Assembly (NCBI RefSeq): GCF_030410135.1
Contig: NZ_JAUGQQ010000008.1
Span: 1-64,000, forward strand
Reading direction: 5' to 3'
DNA from: Aequorivita aurantiaca
GTDB taxonomy: Bacteria; Bacteroidota; Bacteroidia; Flavobacteriales; Flavobacteriaceae
Length of the DNA: 64,000 nucleotides
Each line of letters begins with the position of its first letter. The first letter of the stretch is position 1. Positions 54,106-62,856 of the stretch are shown piece by piece. The notes below the pieces were generated by a model that did no database searches, was not told the origin of the DNA, and saw nothing but the letters and a program-made list of their open reading frames with translations. Both the position numbers and the translations under genes were made by a program.

Positions 54106-54738
54106 ATGAATTATTCCGTAGTAGTAGTTGATGACCATTATTTGCTATCACAAGCCATTGGAGGACTTGTGAATGAATTTGAAAATTTTAAAGTGCTATA
54201 TCTTTGTAAAAACGGGCAAGAACTGTTGGATAAATTTAATGATCCACGGAAAATTCCAGATTTGGTGCTGATGGATATTAAAATGCCAATTCTAAATGGC
54301 ATAGAAACCACCGAAAGACTTCACAAGCAATTTCCCCAGGTTAATGTGCTGGCACTCTCCATTGAAGAAGACGAATACACGATTTTGAAGATGCTACGTG
54401 CCGGCGCAAAGGGATATTTAATGAAGGACACAAAAAAAGGAATTCTTGAAAAAGCGTTGTTGGAAGTAATGCAAAAAGGTCATTACTTTTCCAATTCAAT
54501 ATCGAAATTAATAATAGATTCGGCCGAAAAAAAAATTGACACTGAAATTAAGGATAAGGAGCTGGAATTTATAAAACTAGCTTGCACGGAAATGAGCTAT
54601 AAGGAAATTGCCGATGCCATGTGCTGTAGTTATAAAACCATTGAGGGTTATCGGGATTCCCTTTATAGAAAACTCGGTTTGAAAAATAGGATCGGGCTTA
54701 TCCTTTTCGCCATCCAGCACAATATTTTTATTCCGTAG
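54106..54738 (+). CDS. NarL/FixJ family response regulator
   Basis: A 210-residue two-domain regulator. The receiver domain (about 1-120) has VVVDDHYLLSQA with the acidic pocket, the phospho-acceptor Asp in LVLMDIKMPILNG (about 57) and the Lys in LMKDTKKG (about 106). The C-terminal LuxR-type helix-turn-helix is at about 145-205 (FIKLACTEMSYKEIADAM and KTIEGYRDSLYRKLGLKNR). Partner of the kinase upstream; targets unknown. Confidence 0.95.
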   Translation: MNYSVVVVDDHYLLSQAIGGLVNEFENFKVLYLCKNGQELLDKFNDPRKIPDLVLMDIKMPILNGIETTERLHKQFPQVNVLALSIEEDEYTILKMLRAGAKGYLMKDTKKGILEKALLEVMQKGHYFSNSISKLIIDSAEKKIDTEIKDKELEFIKLACTEMSYKEIADAMCCSYKTIEGYRDSLYRKLGLKNRIGLILFAIQHNIFIP

Positions 54739-54752
54739 AAAATATTAAGCAT

Positions 54753-55277
54753 TTAAAAAAGTTCGCTTACTTCTTTTTTGATGTATGCCAACGCTTTTTG
54801 TGAAGGAGTAATTTCTTCCATAAAATGTTGCAAAAGCCACTCCCGCATCTTATCTACATTTCCGTCCTTTTGGTGCATCGCACCCTGTCTAATAACGTGT
54901 ATTGTGGCATTCTTGGCAGCATTTATAAGATTCCAACATTCAGGGGAAACATAAATTTGTTGCGTTAGGTTATGCTCATATTCCTGTTCAATATTTTTAA
55001 CAAGCAGGTTTTCATAATCGTCCTTTGAATCGGAAAATGGTTTTATACGAACCAACAGCTTGTTCGGATCAATTCTTTCAAGAAAAAGGGTTAGCCGCTC
55101 ATAAGCCTGCAGCCGCAAGGGCAAAACTTGCTTTTGCGCCTCTTTTTGAACTAAATATCTTCTTCGTCCTTCCTCATTGGCGGTGTGTCCCTTAAAGAAA
55201 AAATAAGCTATGATTCCCACAACAATGGCAGGCAACAAGTAAGCTACATAACTAATGATTTGAGTGGTCTGTTCCAT
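54753..55277 (-). CDS. Conserved flavobacterial membrane-anchored protein
   Basis: A 174-residue protein with one N-terminal helix (ISYVAYLLPAIVVGIIAYFF, about 8-27), a basic linker and a helical cytoplasmic domain with LPLRLQAYERLTLFLERIDPNKLLVRI (about 52-78). I recognise it as a type found widely in Flavobacteriaceae but know no function; it may belong to the DUF7935 family. Converges with the response regulator, 14 bases between the stops. Confidence 0.7.
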   Translation of the reverse strand: MEQTTQIISYVAYLLPAIVVGIIAYFFFKGHTANEEGRRRYLVQKEAQKQVLPLRLQAYERLTLFLERIDPNKLLVRIKPFSDSKDDYENLLVKNIEQEYEHNLTQQIYVSPECWNLINAAKNATIHVIRQGAMHQKDGNVDKMREWLLQHFMEEITPSQKALAYIKKEVSELF

Positions 55278-55424
55278 AATTTTTTAAAGTGGACAAACTT
55301 AATATGTTTTCGGCAACTGCACAACTATTGGAAAATGTACCAAACCTACGGTGCCTTCAGAATAAAATTTTCAAATGGATTTTAAATTAAAAAAAATGTT
55401 TCTGCATTGTATTGTAAACCTAAA

Positions 55425-57041
55425 CTAATACCGAACTTTATTTGTTTTACGCATTTCCTTAACTTCCTTCTTGGCCTCTTTTTCATGATAATTTCCGCCC
55501 AAATGTGGACAATCCGACAGGGCCTTTACACTTTCAAAAGGCACTGTGCACTTATGATACATAAAGGATTGTGCCAATGTTTTGATGAGGTTTTTATCTC
55601 CAACAGTCATATCAACATCATCCATTGTGAATTGGCACGGGTGCTCATAGCCACAGGCGTGGGTCATTTCAATCAATTCCTTTCGAAAGTTTTTGAAATA
55701 GAAATGCGCCCGAACCGATTTATCCTCAACGTTGATACCGCGCTCCAACCATTTATTTTGTGTGGCAACCCCACTGGGGCATTTGTTGGTGTGGCACTGT
55801 TGTGCTTGAATGCAGCCAATACTCATCATGGCCTCGCGCGCCACGTTTACCAAATCGGCGCCCATGGAAAATGCCATTACTGCCTTTGCCGGAAATCCCA
55901 ATTTTCCACTTCCAATAAAAACAACTCGGTCACAGATATCATGCTTTTTGAAAATCTTATAAACTTCAGCAAAACCGAATAGCCAAGGAAGGGAAACGTG
56001 ATCGGCAAAACTCGGTGGCGAGGCTCCAGTTCCGCCCTCACCTCCGTCAATGGTAATAAAATCAGGACCTTTTCCTGTTTCCTTCATTAATTTTGCCAGT
56101 TTTTCCCACTCGCCCAAACGACCGACAGCAGATTTAATACCTACTGGCAAACCAGTGGCCTCGGCAATGTCTTCAATAAATTCAATCAATCCTTCCACAC
56201 CCTCGAAAGCCGAGTGTTCCGGCGGTGATAGTACGTCCTTGCCCAAGGGCACATGCCGTATTTCTGCAATTTCCTTTGTTATTTTTGAACCTGGCAAAAC
56301 CCCTCCTTTTCCAGGTTTTGCTCCTTGTGATAATTTCACTTCAATGGCTCTTACCTGCGGATTGTCATTTACGAGTTTTACAATCTTTTCCATGGAAAAT
56401 TTTCCGTCATCATCCCTCACACCGAAATATCCCGTCCCAAAGTGAAAAACCACATCGGCTCCTGTTTTGTGATAAGGAGAAAGCCCTCCCTCGCCGGTAT
56501 TGTGATAGCAATAGGCCATCGCACAACCCTTGTTTAGCGATTCCACAGCGCGGGCCGAAAGCGAACCGAAGCTCATAGCGGATACATTAATCACCGATGC
56601 CGGACGATACGGTCTGCGGCGTTTGTGATAACCGCCCATCAATTTTGCGCAGGGAACGAAATAAGGATTTTTATAATTCGGGTTGTCCTTGGTAACCTTA
56701 AATGGCAAAAGTGAATTGTTTATGAAAATGTAATTCGGTTCATAAATATCCCGATCCGTTCCGAAACCTTCATAATTATTTTCATTTTTCGCCGAGGCAT
56801 AAATCCATCCGCGCTCAATTCTATTGAAGGGAAGCTCCTCACGGTTGTTTGCCACAATATATTGCCGAAGCTCTGGGCCAATGGTTTCCAACATATAGCG
56901 CAAGTGCCCAAGCACGGGAAAATTATGGCTGATAGTATGTCTTTTGTTGAAAAAAATATCCCGAACGGCAACAATCAATAAAAAGAAAAGAATCCAACCC
57001 CACCAAGGGATGTCGCCTAAAAAAGATAAAATAGCATCCAT
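55425..57041 (-). CDS. FMN-binding glutamate synthase family protein
   Basis: A 538-residue protein resembling the FMN-binding central domain of the glutamate synthase large subunit as a single membrane-tethered protein. One N-terminal helix (WGWILFFLLIVAVRDIFF) precedes the (beta/alpha)8 barrel with NVSAMSFGSLSARAVESLN, EVKLSQGAKPGKGGVLPGSK, TIDGGEGGTGASPPSFADH and the C-rich segment CIQAQQCHTNKCPSGVATQ, which in GltB holds the 3Fe-4S cysteines. There is no amidotransferase domain, so the real substrate is uncertain. ATG 57041 (MDAILSFLGDIPWW) fits the family; the frame extends 27 codons upstream to a GTG. Divergent from the helicase gene. Confidence 0.86.
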   Translation of the reverse strand: MDAILSFLGDIPWWGWILFFLLIVAVRDIFFNKRHTISHNFPVLGHLRYMLETIGPELRQYIVANNREELPFNRIERGWIYASAKNENNYEGFGTDRDIYEPNYIFINNSLLPFKVTKDNPNYKNPYFVPCAKLMGGYHKRRRPYRPASVINVSAMSFGSLSARAVESLNKGCAMAYCYHNTGEGGLSPYHKTGADVVFHFGTGYFGVRDDDGKFSMEKIVKLVNDNPQVRAIEVKLSQGAKPGKGGVLPGSKITKEIAEIRHVPLGKDVLSPPEHSAFEGVEGLIEFIEDIAEATGLPVGIKSAVGRLGEWEKLAKLMKETGKGPDFITIDGGEGGTGASPPSFADHVSLPWLFGFAEVYKIFKKHDICDRVVFIGSGKLGFPAKAVMAFSMGADLVNVAREAMMSIGCIQAQQCHTNKCPSGVATQNKWLERGINVEDKSVRAHFYFKNFRKELIEMTHACGYEHPCQFTMDDVDMTVGDKNLIKTLAQSFMYHKCTVPFESVKALSDCPHLGGNYHEKEAKKEVKEMRKTNKVRY

Positions 57042-57202
57042 ATCAAGTTTTTTATAAAGATATTTAAAATAATATAGTTTCTGAAGAATGCCCCCCGTTA
57101 AAAGAATGTGAAGTTCCATCACTTTTGTTTATAATTTACCACAATTCAATTCCCAAAAAAGATTGATAATGGTTATTTTCACAACCTGAAGAAAATGAAG
57201 TT

Positions 57203-59524
57203 TTGGAACAATATTTAGAACAACTTAACGACGCCCAGCGCGCGCCAGTGTTGCAAAAGGACGGCGCAATGATCGTGATTGCCGGCGCTGGCTCCGGGAA
57301 AACGCGCGTGCTAACTTTTCGCATTGCATATTTGATGAGTCAGGGCGTGGACCCTTTCAATATTTTAGCGCTTACTTTTACAAACAAAGCGGCGCGCGAG
57401 ATGAAAAACCGTATCTCAAAAATCGTTGGCGCTAGCGAAGCCAAAAATCTGTGGATGGGAACCTTCCACAGTATTTTTGCGAAAATACTTCGATTCGAGG
57501 CTGATAAATTAGGTTATCCATCCAACTTTACCATTTACGATACGCAAGATTCGCAAAGCGTAATTCGTGCAGTGATTAAGGAAATGAACCTTGATAAAGA
57601 CGTATATAAATACAAGCAGGTTTATTCGCGAATTTCTTCCTATAAAAATAGCCTCATTACCGTAAAAGCATATTTCAACAACCCGGAATTGATGGAAACC
57701 GACGCAATGGCGAAGATGCCGCGTTTAGGAGATATTTACAAAGCCTATTGCGACAAATGTTTTAAGGCCGGCGCAATGGATTTTGACGATTTGTTGCTAA
57801 AAACGAACGAATTATTGACCCGATTCCCAGAAGTTTTGGCGAAATATCAAAACCGTTTCCGCTACATTTTGGTGGATGAGTACCAGGATACAAACCACAG
57901 CCAGTATTTGATTGTGCGCGCGCTTTCCGATAGATTTCAGAATATATGCGTGGTTGGCGATGATGCGCAGAGTATTTATGCCTTCCGCGGCGCGAATATT
58001 AATAATATTCTGAATTTTCAAAAGGATTACGATGAAGTGAAAGTGTTCCGTTTGGAACAGAATTACCGTTCCACAAAAAACATCGTTAACGCCGCGAATA
58101 ACATTATTGAAAAGAATAAAACCAGGCTCGAAAAAGTAGTTTGGACGGCCAATGACGAAGGCACTAAAATCCTCGTAAACCGAACAATGACTGATGGTGA
58201 CGAGGGGCGTTTTGTTGCAAGTTCTATTTTTGAAAATAAAATGAACCATCAATTGAACGATGGCGATTTTGCCGTTTTATACCGAACGAATGCTCAAAGT
58301 AGGGCGATTGAGGATGCACTTCGAAAGAAAGATATTCCGTATCGGATTTATGGTGGGCTCAGTTTTTATCAACGAAAAGAGATAAAAGATGTGTTGGCGT
58401 ATTTGCGTTTGGTTTTGAATCCGAAAGACGAGGAGGCACTGAAACGAGTTATAAATTATCCTGCCCGCGGAATTGGCGAAACCACAATTGAACGTTTAAT
58501 CGTTGCCGCAAATCATTACAAACGCTCGGTGTTTGAGGTGATGAAAAACATCGAAAAAATTGATTTGAAAATAAATTCGGGCACAAAAAATAAGTTGTTG
58601 GATTTTGTGACAATGATAGAAAGTTTTCAGGTTTTGAATGAAGGTTACGATGCTTTCCAAATTTCGGAACACGTTGCGAAAAAAACAGGATTGATACAAG
58701 AATTGAAAAAAGACGGCACTCCGGAAGGAATTGCCAGAATTGAAAATATTGAGGAATTGCTGAACGGTATGCGCGATTTTGTGGAAGAGCAAAAGGAAAT
58801 TGCAGATGCCACCGGTTCGCTTTCCGAATTTATGGAAGATGTTGCCCTCGCAACCGATTTGGACAACGATAAAGGCGATGGCGACCGAGTGGCGCTAATG
58901 ACGGTGCATTTGGCCAAAGGTTTGGAATTTCCATACGTTTACATTGTGGGAATGGAAGAAGACCTTTTTCCCAGTGGAATGAGTATGAACACGCGAAGTG
59001 AGTTGGAGGAGGAGCGAAGGTTGTTTTATGTTGCTTTAACACGGGCCGAAAAACAGGCGTATTTGACGTATACTCAATCCCGATACCGCTGGGGAAAATT
59101 AATTGACGCCGAACCCAGCCGTTTTATTGAGGAAATTGATCAAAGTTTTTTGGAATACTTAACGCCAATAACTGAAAACAGATACAAGCCACTTTTGGAC
59201 TCAGATATTTTTGATGAGGTGGACCACAGCAAATTGCGCTTGCGAAAACCAGTTGCGAGCAATGCTCCAAAAGGACCAACAGAGGATCAACTGCGCAAGT
59301 TACGCCGCCTGAAACCCGTTGCAAGCGATACCGATAAAAACTTCAACGCAAAAGATGCAAATCTGGATGTGGGAACAATAGTTGAGCACGTTCGCTTCGG
59401 AAAGGGAAAAATCCTCAAAATTGAAGGTGTGGGCGCAGACACAAAAGCCGAGATTTATTTCGAAAATGGCGGACTTAAAAAACTCTTGCTTCGCTTTGCG
59501 AAATTAAAAGTTTTGGACAGCTAA
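57203..59524 (+). CDS. UvrD/PcrA-type DNA helicase
   Basis: A 773-residue superfamily 1A helicase for repair and replication conflicts. Motif I is AGAGSGKTRVLTFRIAYL (about 28-45), motif II FRYILVDEYQDTNHSQY (about 216-232), motif III GDDAQSIYAFRGA, motif IV NYRSTKNIV and motif VI VALTRAEKQAYLTYT; the C-terminal DVGTIVEHVRFGKGKIL is a Tudor-like RNA polymerase-interacting part of PcrA. No ATG opens the frame after the last in-frame stop, so the TTG at 57203 is the most likely start, giving the family-typical EQYLEQLNDAQRAPV. Confidence 0.95.
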   Translation: MEQYLEQLNDAQRAPVLQKDGAMIVIAGAGSGKTRVLTFRIAYLMSQGVDPFNILALTFTNKAAREMKNRISKIVGASEAKNLWMGTFHSIFAKILRFEADKLGYPSNFTIYDTQDSQSVIRAVIKEMNLDKDVYKYKQVYSRISSYKNSLITVKAYFNNPELMETDAMAKMPRLGDIYKAYCDKCFKAGAMDFDDLLLKTNELLTRFPEVLAKYQNRFRYILVDEYQDTNHSQYLIVRALSDRFQNICVVGDDAQSIYAFRGANINNILNFQKDYDEVKVFRLEQNYRSTKNIVNAANNIIEKNKTRLEKVVWTANDEGTKILVNRTMTDGDEGRFVASSIFENKMNHQLNDGDFAVLYRTNAQSRAIEDALRKKDIPYRIYGGLSFYQRKEIKDVLAYLRLVLNPKDEEALKRVINYPARGIGETTIERLIVAANHYKRSVFEVMKNIEKIDLKINSGTKNKLLDFVTMIESFQVLNEGYDAFQISEHVAKKTGLIQELKKDGTPEGIARIENIEELLNGMRDFVEEQKEIADATGSLSEFMEDVALATDLDNDKGDGDRVALMTVHLAKGLEFPYVYIVGMEEDLFPSGMSMNTRSELEEERRLFYVALTRAEKQAYLTYTQSRYRWGKLIDAEPSRFIEEIDQSFLEYLTPITENRYKPLLDSDIFDEVDHSKLRLRKPVASNAPKGPTEDQLRKLRRLKPVASDTDKNFNAKDANLDVGTIVEHVRFGKGKILKIEGVGADTKAEIYFENGGLKKLLLRFAKLKVLDS

Positions 59525-59533
59525 AACTCAAGG

Positions 59534-60418
59534 TTAATCGGGATTTTCTACTGCAAGATAAGTGTTGATGTAAGTGGTTATTTGATTTTGCAAATCAGTA
59601 TAATCTGCTTGACTCCAATTGTCGCCGTGGCCACCTTCATAAACCGAAAAATTATGATCAATTCCAGCATTATTCAGCGCAATATTTAGCCGATCCCCAT
59701 TCGTAAGCGGCACCAAAGGGTCTGCATTTCCGTAGAATAATAAAGTAGGACTCGTGGTACCTGAAATTTGAAGTACGGGACTTACGGCTACTGCGTAATC
59801 GGTGCCCGAGGGATAAGCACTTTCGTCCACTAAGGCGCTTAACAAATAATCGAAATTAGGATTATTTGCATAAAAAGGATCGGTAAAATCCGTTGGTCCA
59901 ACAATGTTTGCCACCATTTTCACTTGGTCGCCCGCATCGTACACAGCGTCGTACATTAAGGAAATGTGAGCTCCCGCGCTTGCACCAATAAGCGCAAATT
60001 CTGGTTGTATTTGAAGGTCGTTTTTTTCATCAGTAATTTTATCGATTACCCTTTCAACGTCCATAAATTGGTTTGGAAATGCGGGGGTTTGCAGATCGGC
60101 CAAAACGTAATTCATATTTACGATTGCGTGGTTCGGGTGATTTAATTTCAAGGTTGGAATGATGTAATCCATATCAATCTTGTCGCCGCCTGTCCATCCG
60201 CCACCGTGTATTAACACAATAACTTTGGTCTTTTCTTCGGAACGGGCCGCAGGCAAATAAAGATCATATTTTTGCTTTGGATTGCTTCCGTATGCCACGT
60301 TCAGTCTAGTTTCTTCCACCAAAGGTTTGTTGTTGGTATTGTTGTCATTTTCGGAAGAGCAGGAAGTATTCAGAAATAAAATTCCGAAGGAAATATAAAT
60401 AAGAAGCATTTGTTTCAT
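59534..60418 (-). CDS. Alpha/beta hydrolase lipoprotein (carboxylesterase-like)
   Basis: A 294-residue esterase-type enzyme anchored as a lipoprotein (MKQMLLIYISFGILFLNTSC, with the lipid Cys at 20). The oxyanion motif is LIHGGGWTGGD (about 69-79), the nucleophile is in GASAGAH (about 143-149), the acid in NADPLVPL and the His in GGHGDNW (about 265). The BD-FAE-like N-terminus (QKYDLYLPA) places it with feruloyl or acetyl-xylan type esterases, but the substrate cannot be read from the sequence. Convergent with the helicase gene, 9 bases between the stops. Confidence 0.9.
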   Translation of the reverse strand: MKQMLLIYISFGILFLNTSCSSENDNNTNNKPLVEETRLNVAYGSNPKQKYDLYLPAARSEEKTKVIVLIHGGGWTGGDKIDMDYIIPTLKLNHPNHAIVNMNYVLADLQTPAFPNQFMDVERVIDKITDEKNDLQIQPEFALIGASAGAHISLMYDAVYDAGDQVKMVANIVGPTDFTDPFYANNPNFDYLLSALVDESAYPSGTDYAVAVSPVLQISGTTSPTLLFYGNADPLVPLTNGDRLNIALNNAGIDHNFSVYEGGHGDNWSQADYTDLQNQITTYINTYLAVENPD

Positions 60419-60534
60419 AAACGGTTTTTGAATGCATGTAACGCAGAAAAATCCATTTTATGTTAAGGATTAGTTATCTGCCTATATTTTTTGAAAAATT
60501 CAATTAACTTTAAAAGGAATATATTTATTTTTCA

Positions 60535-60750
60535 ATGATACGCAAAGGATCCAAGGTTAGCTGGAACTGGGGCTCGGGAACTGCGCAGGGCAAGGTAATC
60601 AAAACCTATACCGAAGAAATTTCAAAAACTATAAAGGGCAGTAAAATCACCAGAAAAGGTGAACCGGGAAATCGGGCGCTATTTATTGAACAAGAGGATG
60701 GTAACAGGGTTTTGAAGCTTGAAAGTGAGGTAAAACATTTTAAGAATTAA
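60535..60750 (+). CDS. DUF2945 (hypervirulence-associated TUDOR-like) protein
   Basis: A 71-residue protein of the DUF2945 family, recognised by the IRKGSKVSWNWGSGTAQGKV start and the TRKGEPGNRALFIEQEDGN part near 45-62. It is a small SH3/Tudor-like barrel of unknown role. Eight bases before the YrdC gene and probably co-transcribed with it. Confidence 0.85.
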   Translation: MIRKGSKVSWNWGSGTAQGKVIKTYTEEISKTIKGSKITRKGEPGNRALFIEQEDGNRVLKLESEVKHFKN

Positions 60751-60758
60751 TTTGAGAG

Positions 60759-61376
60759 ATGGCAGAGTTTATTAGAATTTATGAAGAAAATCCGAATCCA
60801 AAAGAGATAAAAAAAGTTGTTAAAATTCTTCGAAATGGTGGTGTTATTATATATCCCAGTGATACTGTTTACGCATTGGGTTGTGACATAAATAATAATC
60901 GCGCATTGGAAAGAGTTGCGCAATTGCGTGGTGTGAAACTTGAAAAGGCGAATTTTTCATTTGTATGCGAAGATCTCAGTAATCTCAGCGATTATGTGAA
61001 GCAGATAGACACGCCAACTTTCAAATTGCTGAAACGAAATCTTCCGGGACCATACACCTTTATTCTTCCTGGAAATAATAATCTTCCTACGGTTTTTAAA
61101 AAGAAAAAGGAAGTGGGTATTCGAGTGCCGGACAATTCCATTACCCGCGCCATTGTGCAGGAATTGGGTAATCCGATAATTTCAACCTCCATAAAGGATG
61201 AGGATGAGGTGATTGAATATACCACCGACCCTGAATTGATTCTTGAAAAATGGGACAATTTGGTTGACGCCGTTATTGATGGTGGTTATGGGGGAAATAT
61301 TCCTTCAACGGTAATTGATCTAACCGGGCCGGAACCTGTGGTGCTTCGGGAAGGGAAAGGGAGTTTGGAGCTATAA
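60759..61376 (+). CDS. YrdC/Sua5/YciO-type threonylcarbamoyl-AMP synthase-like protein (second copy)
   Basis: A 205-residue single YrdC domain: GGVIIYPSDTVYALGCDI (about 27-44), then NFSFVCEDLSNLSDYV, ISTSIKDEDE near 145 where true TsaC has STSAN, and GGNIPSTVIDL near 180. The STSIK instead of STSAN and the PSDTVYALGCD form place it closer to YciO than to TsaC. YciO acts on tRNA-related adenylates weakly, so t6A synthesis is more likely done by the copy at 15143. Downstream of DUF2945. Confidence 0.86.
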   Translation: MAEFIRIYEENPNPKEIKKVVKILRNGGVIIYPSDTVYALGCDINNNRALERVAQLRGVKLEKANFSFVCEDLSNLSDYVKQIDTPTFKLLKRNLPGPYTFILPGNNNLPTVFKKKKEVGIRVPDNSITRAIVQELGNPIISTSIKDEDEVIEYTTDPELILEKWDNLVDAVIDGGYGGNIPSTVIDLTGPEPVVLREGKGSLEL

Positions 61377-61420
61377 TTTATTAACTATTTCAGAATACTT
61401 TATTGCCTGCACCATTTTCT

Positions 61421-61762
61421 TTATTCTTTTTTAAGTAAGTGTTTCAAACCTCTATATAGGTTTTGCTCTAAAATGTCCATTTCACCGTCAATCAAAAATA
61501 ATTTTTTGATGCTGTGGAATGCTTCGTCTATTTCCTGTTTAGAATATTCAAACCTTTCAATGGCTGCATTTATTTTTTGGATTTGCTGATAATCATTATC
61601 CTCTTCAAACTCTTTGCGAATTTTTAGATACTTTTCTTCTCCCACTCGAGATTTAATATATTCCTTTTCTTCTTTGGAAACATTAAAATCTGCGTGGGCA
61701 CAATATAATAAGATATAGGCTTTTAGTTCTTCGTGGTTCCAAGTGGTAGTGAAATCTTCCAT
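61421..61762 (-). CDS. TerB-like helical protein
   Basis: A 113-residue all-helical soluble protein. YILLYCAHADFNVSKEEKEYI (about 16-36) and IKKLFLIDGEMDILEQNLYR (about 86-105) match the two acidic metal-binding helices of TerB-like domains (D-x-x-x-x-x-E-x-x-x). Function unknown; TerB-type domains often scaffold membrane stress proteins. The similarity is by eye only. Confidence 0.6.
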   Translation of the reverse strand: MEDFTTTWNHEELKAYILLYCAHADFNVSKEEKEYIKSRVGEEKYLKIRKEFEEDNDYQQIQKINAAIERFEYSKQEIDEAFHSIKKLFLIDGEMDILEQNLYRGLKHLLKKE

Positions 61763-61842
61763 TATTGTTACAGTATTGGTTTTTGATGAATCTGATATAC
61801 AAGATACAAAAGGTTAAGAAATATTTTATTAAATGCTTGCAC

Positions 61843-61873
61843 AAAAAAACCCGACCTTTTGGGGGTCGGGTTC
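61843..61873 (-). terminator. Terminator after the OmpA-family gene
   Basis: The 9-bp stem AACCCGACC / GGTCGGGTT with a short loop is followed on the minus strand by seven T. It starts 22 bases after the stop. Confidence 0.85.
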
Positions 61874-61895
61874 TATTTAATTTATATTTCAGAAA

Positions 61896-62759
61896 TTATT
61901 TTCCTTCTGCCTCAAGGTTTTTCATTTCCTTTTCAATCATATCATAAAACTGATCGATTTTTGGAAGTACCAAAATACGAGTACGTCTGTTGGTTGATCT
62001 GTTTTCAGCAGTGGTATTTGGAACCAATGGAACGTATTCCGAACGTCCCGCAGCAACTAATCTTGATGGCGCAACGCCAAGGTTTTGAAGCTCTCTTACG
62101 ATTGCTGTAGCTCTTTTAACACTAAGATCCCAATTGTCAAGAAGTTCACCTCTTTTACCGAAAGGCACGTTATCTGTATGACCTTCAACCATTGCTTCAA
62201 AGTCTGGCTTTCCGTTAATCACTTTGGCAACTTTTCCTAAAATTTCAGTTGCTCTGCCGGAAATCTGGTAGCTACCACTCTTGAATATAACCTTATCAGA
62301 AAGTGAAATATAAACAACCCCTTTTTCAACATTTACTTCAATGTCCGGATCGTTTACGCCCACTTCTCTTTTTAAGCTGGTAACCAACGCAAGCGTAACA
62401 CTGTCCTTTTTGTTAAGGGCATCCTGCAAACGTGTAATTTTCAAATCTTTCTCCTTAAGACTCTCTAAGGATTTTTCAAGATTGGTTGCTCCTTTTGAAG
62501 TTAGCATGGTAAGATCTTTTGAACTTTGGATAAGATCTTGATTGGTTTTTCTCATATCTGCCAAGCGCTCTTCCAGTTCTTTTGCTCGTGCGGAAGCCGC
62601 GGCTCTTTCTGTAAGGCAATCGTTAAGTTTTACCGTTGCCGTATTCAGCAAGTCTTGGGTGTTTTTCTGTTTTGCTTCAAGCTCAGCATATTTCTTATTC
62701 GATACGCAAGAAGTAAAGGCCAAACTAGAGCATACTGCTAGAATCAATAATTTCTTCAT
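61896..62759 (-). CDS. OmpA family outer-membrane lipoprotein
   Basis: A 287-residue protein with a lipoprotein signal (KLLILAVCSSLAFTSC, lipid Cys at about 18), a coiled-coil region (about 25-115; AELEAKQKNTQDLLNTATVK and similar) and a C-terminal OmpA domain (about 145-270) with MVEGHTDNVPFG and NWDLSVKRATAIVREL, which bind diaminopimelate in peptidoglycan. It thus ties the outer membrane to the wall across the periplasm. The promoter upstream is strong-looking and a clear terminator follows, so it is a single-gene, probably abundant transcript. Confidence 0.93.
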   Translation of the reverse strand: MKKLLILAVCSSLAFTSCVSNKKYAELEAKQKNTQDLLNTATVKLNDCLTERAAASARAKELEERLADMRKTNQDLIQSSKDLTMLTSKGATNLEKSLESLKEKDLKITRLQDALNKKDSVTLALVTSLKREVGVNDPDIEVNVEKGVVYISLSDKVIFKSGSYQISGRATEILGKVAKVINGKPDFEAMVEGHTDNVPFGKRGELLDNWDLSVKRATAIVRELQNLGVAPSRLVAAGRSEYVPLVPNTTAENRSTNRRTRILVLPKIDQFYDMIEKEMKNLEAEGK

Positions 62760-62805
62760 AATTAGTAAGTGTTATATTTAGATTGTTTGATTTAAATAAT
62801 CACTT

Positions 62806-62834
62806 CAAAATTATTAAAATACACTACAGACAAA
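62806..62834 (-). promoter_or_regulatory. Promoter of the OmpA-family gene
   Basis: On the minus strand TTTG (62834-62831), 17 bases, then TAATTTTG (62813-62806), both exact matches. The leader is about 40 bases. Confidence 0.65.
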
Positions 62835-62856
62835 AAACGATTAACAATACTTTAAG

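Noticed and set aside
55407-55982. Plus-strand frame of 191 codons opposite the glutamate-synthase-like gene
   Set aside because: It lies on the opposite strand of a gene with clear motifs and has no recognisable protein features.
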